11,779 bases of DNA from the NCBI GenBank assembly GCA_031404155.1, contig JANNGZ010000267.1:1-11779 (forward strand). The letters are read 5' to 3'. This document shows positions 7,395 through 11,779 of the stretch, in pieces. This DNA is from JANNGZ01 sp031404155 (GTDB lineage Bacteria > Pseudomonadota > Gammaproteobacteria > Burkholderiales > Burkholderiaceae_C). Position 1 is the first letter of the stretch, and each line of letters opens with the position of its first letter. The notes beneath the pieces were generated by a model. That model did no database searches. It was not told where the DNA came from and worked only from the letters and a program-made list of their open reading frames with translations. A program made the position numbers and the translations under genes.

Positions 7395-8618
7395 TCAATC
7401 GACCTGCAGCCGCATCTCCAGCGCTGCGCCACCCGCGACCTCGTGCCGCAGCATCAAGGGCAGGCTGTGGCGCGCCGGGTCGAGCCAGACTTCGATGCGT
7501 GCGTCGTAAGGCCCGCGTGCCTCACGCACCAATTTCAGCGTCGCGGTGCTGCCGTTGCCGGTGTGCAGGTTCTCCGCGCCGACCACCGTGAACCACCAAA
7601 CATCCGCATCGCCGCGCGCGTCGGCCACGAAGATCGGGATCTGCGTCCCGGCTTCGAGCGCCGGTGTCGCCGCCGCGGCAATGCCCGCCAACTGGAGCAT
7701 CCAGGTGAGCCTGTCCTGCGCGCCCGCCGGCAGGGGATATTCCACCGCCGGCCCCGAGAAGCTGATCTTGCCCGCCGCACGCTGAAAGTTCGCGGCCTGC
7801 ACCTCGCGGGCGCGGCGGCGCACCACGAAGCGCTCGGGTGATATGCCCGCCGCGTCGATTGCACCCTGGCTGTGCCAGTCGAAGCCCGCGGTGCCCGCCA
7901 GCCGGCCGCGAAACTCGGCCTCGTAACGATCACCCTCGCGCGACCACCGCAGCTCGGCCGAGCCGCTTTGCGCCGCGCGGCGCAGCTCGAAGGTCAAGCG
8001 GCCGCTGGGTGGAAGCTGCGTGGCGAAGGTCGGCAAATCGACGCCGCGGGCCAGTGCAGTCGGAGTCGCGGTGGCCGCAGGCGCCGCGCTCGGACGCGCG
8101 CCACCGCTCGGGCTCATCACTTGCTCCGCATCGGCCTGGTGTGCGAGGTGTGCGCGCTCGTTGCCCGGCTTCGCTTCGGCACTGGCCAACGCAGGCGCCT
8201 CGGCGCCCGGCGCCAGGCCCGACACGCTGCGTTTGCGGGGCACGGTGGTCAGTGCGGGTTGCGTCGCGGGCGCAGGCGCAGGCGGCAGCATCGAAAGCGC
8301 CAGCGCCTGGGGGTCGGCCGGCGCCGGGGCGGCCTGCGCATCTGCGGCCTTCCCGTCGGCTGCTGCCGCTCTTGCGCCCTGCGCCAGTGCTACAGGCGCC
8401 GTCGGCTCGGCCAACAAGCGCACACGCAGCGCGGGGTTCGTTGGTGGCGCTGCCGAGGGTGCCAACCCGCCGCCCGCCAAGCGCGCCAGCCCGCCCCAAT
8501 GCAGCAGCGCCACCAGCGCCACCAGGCCGAGCAGCGCGAGCGCACGCCAGCGCGACGCGGCAACACGACGGGCGCGCGCAGGGCGGCCCGGCAGGCGGGG
8601 CTCGGCGGTGGCGCTCAT
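7395..8618 (-). CDS. DUF3108 domain protein with N-terminal membrane anchor
   Basis: The 407-residue product has a basic N-terminus (RPARARRVAASRWR, 12-25) and one hydrophobic helix (about 26-43), which predicts an inner-membrane anchor with the rest in the periplasm. A long Ala/Pro-rich linker (about 50-190) spans to a C-terminal domain with LTFELRRAAQSGSAELRWSR-type beta strands, FDWHSQGAIDAAGISPERF and VWLDPARHSLPLMLRH near the end. I recognise this as a DUF3108 domain, whose role is unknown. The anchor plus Pro-rich linker resembles the layout of TonB-like proteins, but no TonB C-terminal motif is seen. The ATG at 8618 has GGAG 13 bases upstream, a rather long spacing. The gene is divergent from the fumarylacetoacetate-hydrolase-family gene with 72 bp between starts. 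Confidence 0.85.
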   Translation of the reverse strand: MSATAEPRLPGRPARARRVAASRWRALALLGLVALVALLHWGGLARLAGGGLAPSAAPPTNPALRVRLLAEPTAPVALAQGARAAAADGKAADAQAAPAPADPQALALSMLPPAPAPATQPALTTVPRKRSVSGLAPGAEAPALASAEAKPGNERAHLAHQADAEQVMSPSGGARPSAAPAATATPTALARGVDLPTFATQLPPSGRLTFELRRAAQSGSAELRWSREGDRYEAEFRGRLAGTAGFDWHSQGAIDAAGISPERFVVRRRAREVQAANFQRAAGKISFSGPAVEYPLPAGAQDRLTWMLQLAGIAAAATPALEAGTQIPIFVADARGDADVWWFTVVGAENLHTGNGSTATLKLVREARGPYDARIEVWLDPARHSLPLMLRHEVAGGAALEMRLQVD

Positions 8619-8690
8619 CGGCAATCCACGGCTCCCGGTGAAGTGGTTGCCGCGGCCGCCTGGGCTTTCGATGCCATCACAATGCTGAAC

Positions 8691-9674
8691 ATGAAACTCG
8701 CCACCTACAAAGACGGTTCCCGCGACGGCCAGTTGCTCGTGGTCTCGCGCGACCTTTCGAGCGCCCATTTTGCGACCGGCATCGCCTCGCGCATGCAGCC
8801 ATTGCTCGACGACTGGAATTTCCTCTCGCCGCAGCTCGAGGACATCTACCAAACCCTCAACAGCGGCAAAGCGCGCCACGCCTTCAACTTCGAGCCGGCG
8901 AAATGCATGGCGCCATTGCCGCGCGCCTACCAGTGGGCCGACGGCTCGGCCTTCATCAACCATGTGGAGTTGGTGCGCCGCGCCCGCAATGCCGAGGTGC
9001 CGGCGTCGTTCTACGAGGACCCGCTGATGTACCAGGGCGGCAGCGACGATTTCCTCGGGCCCCAGGACAACGCGCCCTTCGCCTCGGAAGCCTGGGGCAT
9101 CGACTTCGAGGCCGAGGTGGCGGTGGTCACCGGCGATGTGGCGATGGGCACCGCGCCCGACTCGGCACTGGAAGGCATTCGCCTCCTGATGCTGGCCAAC
9201 GACTGGAGCCTGCGCCACCTGATCCCGGCCGAATTGGCCAAGGGCTTTGGCTTCTTTCAAAGCAAGCCCGCGACCGCGTTCGGCCCGGTGGCGGTGACCC
9301 CCGACGAGCTCGGCAAGGCCTGGAAGGGCGGCCGCCTGAACCTGAACCTGGAGTCGGTGTGGAACGGCAAGCGTGTGGGCCTGTGCAGCGCCGGCGAGGA
9401 GATGACCTTCCACTTCGGCCAACTGATTGCGCACATCTGCAAGACACGCAATGTGCGCGCCGGCTCCATCGTCGGCTCGGGCACGGTGAGCAACAAGGAC
9501 TGGAGCCGCGGCTACTCGTGTATCGCCGAAAAACGCGCAATCGAAACCATCGAGGGCGGCGCGCCGAAAACCGAGTTCATGAAATTCGGCGACACGATCC
9601 GCATCGAGATCAAGGGGCGTGACGGGGCCAGCATGTTTGGCGCGGTGGAGCAGCGGGTGGTTGCCGCGAACTGA
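8691..9674 (+). CDS. Fumarylacetoacetate hydrolase family protein
   Basis: The 327-residue cytoplasmic enzyme begins MKLATYKDGSRDGQLLVVSRDL, a start typical of one FAH-family branch, with an N-terminal beta-rich domain (1-75) followed by the metal-binding FAH fold. GIDFEAEVAVV (136-146) gives Glu140 and Glu142, and ANDWSLR (169-175) gives Asp171 as likely metal ligands. GFGFFQSKPATAFGPV (185-200), FHFGQLIAHI (240-249) and IVGSGTVSNKD (260-270) are further family motifs. FAH-family enzymes cleave or hydrate beta-diketone-like acids, often in aromatic or sugar-acid catabolism. The substrate cannot be read from sequence, and no other tyrosine or homogentisate pathway gene is in the window. It is shorter than classical FahA (about 420 residues). 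An ATG at 8682 is in frame three codons upstream; neither start has a clear ribosome binding site. Confidence 0.93.
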   Translation: MKLATYKDGSRDGQLLVVSRDLSSAHFATGIASRMQPLLDDWNFLSPQLEDIYQTLNSGKARHAFNFEPAKCMAPLPRAYQWADGSAFINHVELVRRARNAEVPASFYEDPLMYQGGSDDFLGPQDNAPFASEAWGIDFEAEVAVVTGDVAMGTAPDSALEGIRLLMLANDWSLRHLIPAELAKGFGFFQSKPATAFGPVAVTPDELGKAWKGGRLNLNLESVWNGKRVGLCSAGEEMTFHFGQLIAHICKTRNVRAGSIVGSGTVSNKDWSRGYSCIAEKRAIETIEGGAPKTEFMKFGDTIRIEIKGRDGASMFGAVEQRVVAAN

Positions 9675-9790
9675 CCGCGCGGACCCGCAGCGCGGTCCGG
9701 TGGCGGCGCGGCCCGGCGGCGCCGCCTCGCCGTTAAATGCTTTGCGCCCCTGCGCCGCGCCGGCACCGCGTTTCATGGCATCGTGGGCGC

Positions 9791-10282
9791 ATGCAGGAAC
9801 TCTCGCGCAACTTCAAGCTGGTCACCGTCTGGTTGCTGATCGGCCTGGGCCTCTTTCTCGCGGCAACGGGGTGGCTCGCGCACCAGCAGCGCAGCCAGTT
9901 CAGCAGCAGCGGCGGCGCCATCGAACTCAAGCGGGCGAGTGACGGGCATTTCCACTGGCCGGGGCGGGTGAACGGGGTGGCGGTGGACTTCCTGGTCGAC
10001 ACCGGCGCCACCAGCACCGCATTGCCGCTGGCGCTGGCGCAACGCGCTCGGCTCGCCACCGAAGGCCAGATGCGCTCGGACACCGCGGGCGGCGTGGTGC
10101 GCGGGCAGATCGCACGCGCCGACGTGACGCTCGACGGCGGGGTGCGCGCCAACAACCTGCGCGTGACCGTGCTGCCGAACCTGAGCGCACCCTTGCTTGG
10201 AATGGATATCCTGTCCAAGATGCGGTTCACGCAACACGATGGCGTGTTGCGCTTCGAGCCCTCCACCGGAGCTGCGAATTGA
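9791..10282 (+). CDS. Membrane-anchored retropepsin-like aspartic protease (TIGR02281 type)
   Basis: The 163-residue product has a single N-terminal membrane helix (about 11-30) and then a small aspartic protease domain. The active site is FLVDTGATSTALP (67-79), with catalytic Asp70 in the D-T-G-A motif, and a second family motif is PLLGMDIL (134-141). One D-T-G per chain means it should act as a homodimer, as retroviral proteases do. The domain should face the periplasm. I place it in the clan AA family known as TIGR02281, whose substrates are mostly unknown. The ATG at 9791 lacks a strong ribosome binding site. It overlaps the next gene by 4 bases, so the two are probably one transcription unit and translationally coupled. 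Confidence 0.9.
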   Translation: MQELSRNFKLVTVWLLIGLGLFLAATGWLAHQQRSQFSSSGGAIELKRASDGHFHWPGRVNGVAVDFLVDTGATSTALPLALAQRARLATEGQMRSDTAGGVVRGQIARADVTLDGGVRANNLRVTVLPNLSAPLLGMDILSKMRFTQHDGVLRFEPSTGAAN

Positions 10283-11307
10283 GTGCCTCCTCGCAAGGAA
10301 AGTATCGGCCAGGCTTCTTTGCCGGCGGCTGGCGGCTTCTGTTCAAGGCGATGCTGCCGGCGGTGCTTTGCTCTGCGGCTGCGGTCGTCCAGGCTCAGGC
10401 AACAGCTCAGGCAGCGGCCATCTGTCCACCGGTGGCGCAGGCACCGACCTCCGATCAGCTCCAGGCCGGCGTGCGCAGCGCACGCGACCGCGGTTTCCTC
10501 TGGCGCATTGCCAAGGACGGGCGCGAGTCCTATCTCTTCGGCACGATCCACATCGGCAAGCTGGAGTGGGCGTTTCCGGGCGAGAAGGTGCGGGGCGCGC
10601 TGATGGCCACCGACACGCTCGCGCTCGAGGTCGACGTGACCGACCCCGAACTGCGCAAGCGCATGGCGCCCGGCGCTGCCGCCAGCGGCGCCGCGGCAAG
10701 GGCGCCGCTCGACCCGGCCTTGATGGAGCGCATCGGCAAGCAGCTCGACGCGGCCTGCCTGCCGCGCCCGAGGGTGGCGCAGTTGCATCCGGTGATGCAG
10801 GCGGCCACGCTGTCGATCCTGTCGGCGCGCTGGGACGGGCTGGACCCCTCCTTCGGCCAGGAGATCGTGCTCGCCGGCTTTGCGCGCGCGGCGCAGCGCC
10901 CGATCGTCTCGCTCGAATCGCCCGAGTTGCAGATGAAGGCGCTGGTACCGGTGGACCCGGCCAAGGGCCTGCTGATGGTCGACCAGATGATCGCCCAGCT
11001 CGAAACCGGCAAAACCCGCGCCACGCTGGTGCGCATGGGCGAGGCCTGGGCCGCGGGCAACCTGGCCGAGATGGAGAACTACGAATCCTGGTGCGACTGC
11101 ACCCGCTCCGACGAAGAGCGCGCGTTCCTCAAACGCGTGAACGACGACCGCAACCCCAACCTGGCCGACCGTATCGACGCGCTGCACCGCGACGGCAAAA
11201 AAGTCTTCGCCGCGGTCGGCGCGCTGCACATGACCGGGCCGCAGGCGCTGCCCAAGCTGATGGCGCAGCGCGGCTACACGGTCGAGCCGGTCGAGTACAC
11301 CCGCTGA
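10279..11307 (+). CDS. TraB/GumN family secreted protein
   Basis: The 342-residue product has an N-terminal signal-like segment (hydrophobic about 24-38, then VVQAQA as a likely cleavage site near 40). The TraB/PrgY/GumN domain follows, with SYLFGTIHIGK (84-94), LALEVDV (114-120), LESPE (212-216), RNPNLADRI (291-299) and VFAAVGALHMTGP (309-321). The paired GTIH and GALH motifs carry the conserved histidines proposed for a metal-dependent hydrolase fold. The biological role in betaproteobacteria is not established. The TTG at 10279 is favoured because GGAG (10268-10271) lies 7 bases upstream, and it overlaps the protease stop in TTGA. The ATG at residue 25 would remove the signal n-region. Cysteines 160, 272 and 274 would be in the periplasm, where disulfides are possible. 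Confidence 0.92.
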   Translation: MSASSQGKYRPGFFAGGWRLLFKAMLPAVLCSAAAVVQAQATAQAAAICPPVAQAPTSDQLQAGVRSARDRGFLWRIAKDGRESYLFGTIHIGKLEWAFPGEKVRGALMATDTLALEVDVTDPELRKRMAPGAAASGAAARAPLDPALMERIGKQLDAACLPRPRVAQLHPVMQAATLSILSARWDGLDPSFGQEIVLAGFARAAQRPIVSLESPELQMKALVPVDPAKGLLMVDQMIAQLETGKTRATLVRMGEAWAAGNLAEMENYESWCDCTRSDEERAFLKRVNDDRNPNLADRIDALHRDGKKVFAAVGALHMTGPQALPKLMAQRGYTVEPVEYTR

Positions 11308-11351
11308 CGCGCCACACGACACAAACCTTCCACCACCCCAGGAGACACCCC

Positions 11352-11779
11352 ATGACCGACAACACCGCGTTCACCAAGCTGGTTCCGGGCTTCGACTTCC
11401 TGCAAAGCCTGCTGCAGAACGCCGGCTCGGCCTTGCCGAACATGGGCAACTGGGTGGCACCCACCCTGAACCCCGAGGAGATCGAGAAGCGCATCGAGGA
11501 GTTGCGCACCGTGCAGTTCTGGCTCGAACAGAACGCCCGCATGCTCGGCGCCACGATCCAGGCGCTGGAGGTGCAACGCATGACCTTGTCGACCCTGAAG
11601 ACGATGAACGTGCAGATGGCCGACCTGCGCGACTCATTGAAGATCAAGCTGCCGGAGAGCGCGGCGCCGAGCGAAGCCGAGACGCCGGCCGCACTCGAAA
11701 AATCCGCCGCCAAGCCGCGGCGCAGCACCGCGACGGCCGCCGGCGCCGCGGCCACCGTGCCAGCCGGCGTGGTCGACCC
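11352..11779 (+). CDS. phaM: PhaM-type PHB granule regulatory protein, 3' end cut by window
   Basis: The 142 visible residues begin MTDNTAFTKLVPGFDFLQSL and contain NWVAPTLNPEEIEKRIEELR (33-52), TVQFWLEQNARMLGATIQAL (53-72) and EVQRMTLSTLKTMNVQM (73-89). These match PhaM of Ralstonia eutropha (Cupriavidus necator), which activates PHB synthase and tethers granules to the nucleoid. The C-terminal part turns Ala/Lys/Pro-rich (SAAKPRRSTATAAGAA, about 121-136), consistent with the start of the histone-like DNA-binding tail. The ATG at 11352 has GGAG (11341-11344) 7 bases upstream, a strong ribosome binding site. It lies 44 bp after the TraB/GumN gene on the same strand and may be cotranscribed. 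No PHA synthase gene is in the window. The frame is open to the window edge. Confidence 0.93.
   Translation, partial: MTDNTAFTKLVPGFDFLQSLLQNAGSALPNMGNWVAPTLNPEEIEKRIEELRTVQFWLEQNARMLGATIQALEVQRMTLSTLKTMNVQMADLRDSLKIKLPESAAPSEAETPAALEKSAAKPRRSTATAAGAAATVPAGVVD

Noticed and set aside
7063..7398. Small proteins in the 7050-7394 spacer
   Set aside because: Several frames are open, but they translate hairpin repeats and give low-complexity products; similar products look like spurious annotations of extragenic repeats.
9673..9699. Intrinsic terminator after the FAH gene
   Set aside because: GACCGCG/CGCGGTC and CGGACC/GGTCCG can pair, but the two foldings exclude each other and no U-run follows.
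8619..9776. N-terminal extension of the DUF3108 frame and other minus-strand frames over the FAH gene
   Set aside because: The frame simply continues open across the opposite strand of a well-supported FAH gene. The ATG at 8618 with its membrane anchor marks the real start.
9733..11322. Minus-strand open frame of 529 codons
   Set aside because: It is antisense to the protease and TraB/GumN genes, which have conserved motifs and ribosome binding sites.

Overview
This window is very GC-rich DNA from a betaproteobacterium, most likely order Burkholderiales. The supports are a MetH methionine synthase split into two genes, a DUF3567 protein, a PhaM-type PHB granule protein, and a DUF3108 protein with a membrane anchor. 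The look of the extragenic repeats also recalls the Rubrivivax/Leptothrix/Comamonadaceae lineages, but that is from memory and I cannot name a genus.

Left part (1-3786): methionine synthesis. The cobalamin and folate half of methionine synthase (metH2) runs leftward off the window edge. Its leader (about 1891-1987, minus strand) is a clear S-adenosylhomocysteine (SAH) riboswitch with all conserved blocks and the closing pseudoknot, just downstream of a plausible -10 box. The homocysteine-methyltransferase half (metH1) is a separate gene at 2713-3786, also leftward. An oppositely oriented lipoprotein gene with an OmpA-like C-terminus lies between the halves. metH1 has no riboswitch and appears to be leaderless or nearly so.

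Middle part (3787-7394): a rhodanese-like sulfurtransferase is divergent from metH1 with only 33 bp between them. A long leftward gene follows, encoding a tandem-AAA+ ATPase of unknown function. Its start is GTG, set by a strong ribosome binding site. Next is a small leftward DUF3567 gene whose last codons and stop belong to a 21-bp tandem repeat that continues past the gene. The 345 bp after it (7050-7394) have no credible gene. They hold two 32-bp stem-loops with identical cores and co-varying outer stems, each followed by a C-run/G-run hairpin, typical of a REP-like extragenic repeat.

Right part (7395-11779): a leftward DUF3108 protein is divergent from a rightward cluster of a fumarylacetoacetate-hydrolase-family enzyme, a membrane-anchored retropepsin-like aspartic protease, a secreted TraB/GumN-family protein (TTG start overlapping the protease stop) and the start of a PhaM-type protein cut by the window edge.

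No mobile element, CRISPR array, tRNA or rRNA was seen. Most of the window is ordinary chromosomal backbone. The best regulatory signal is the SAH riboswitch on only one half of the split methionine synthase. The best structural signals are the twin hairpins and the stop-codon-bearing tandem repeat.
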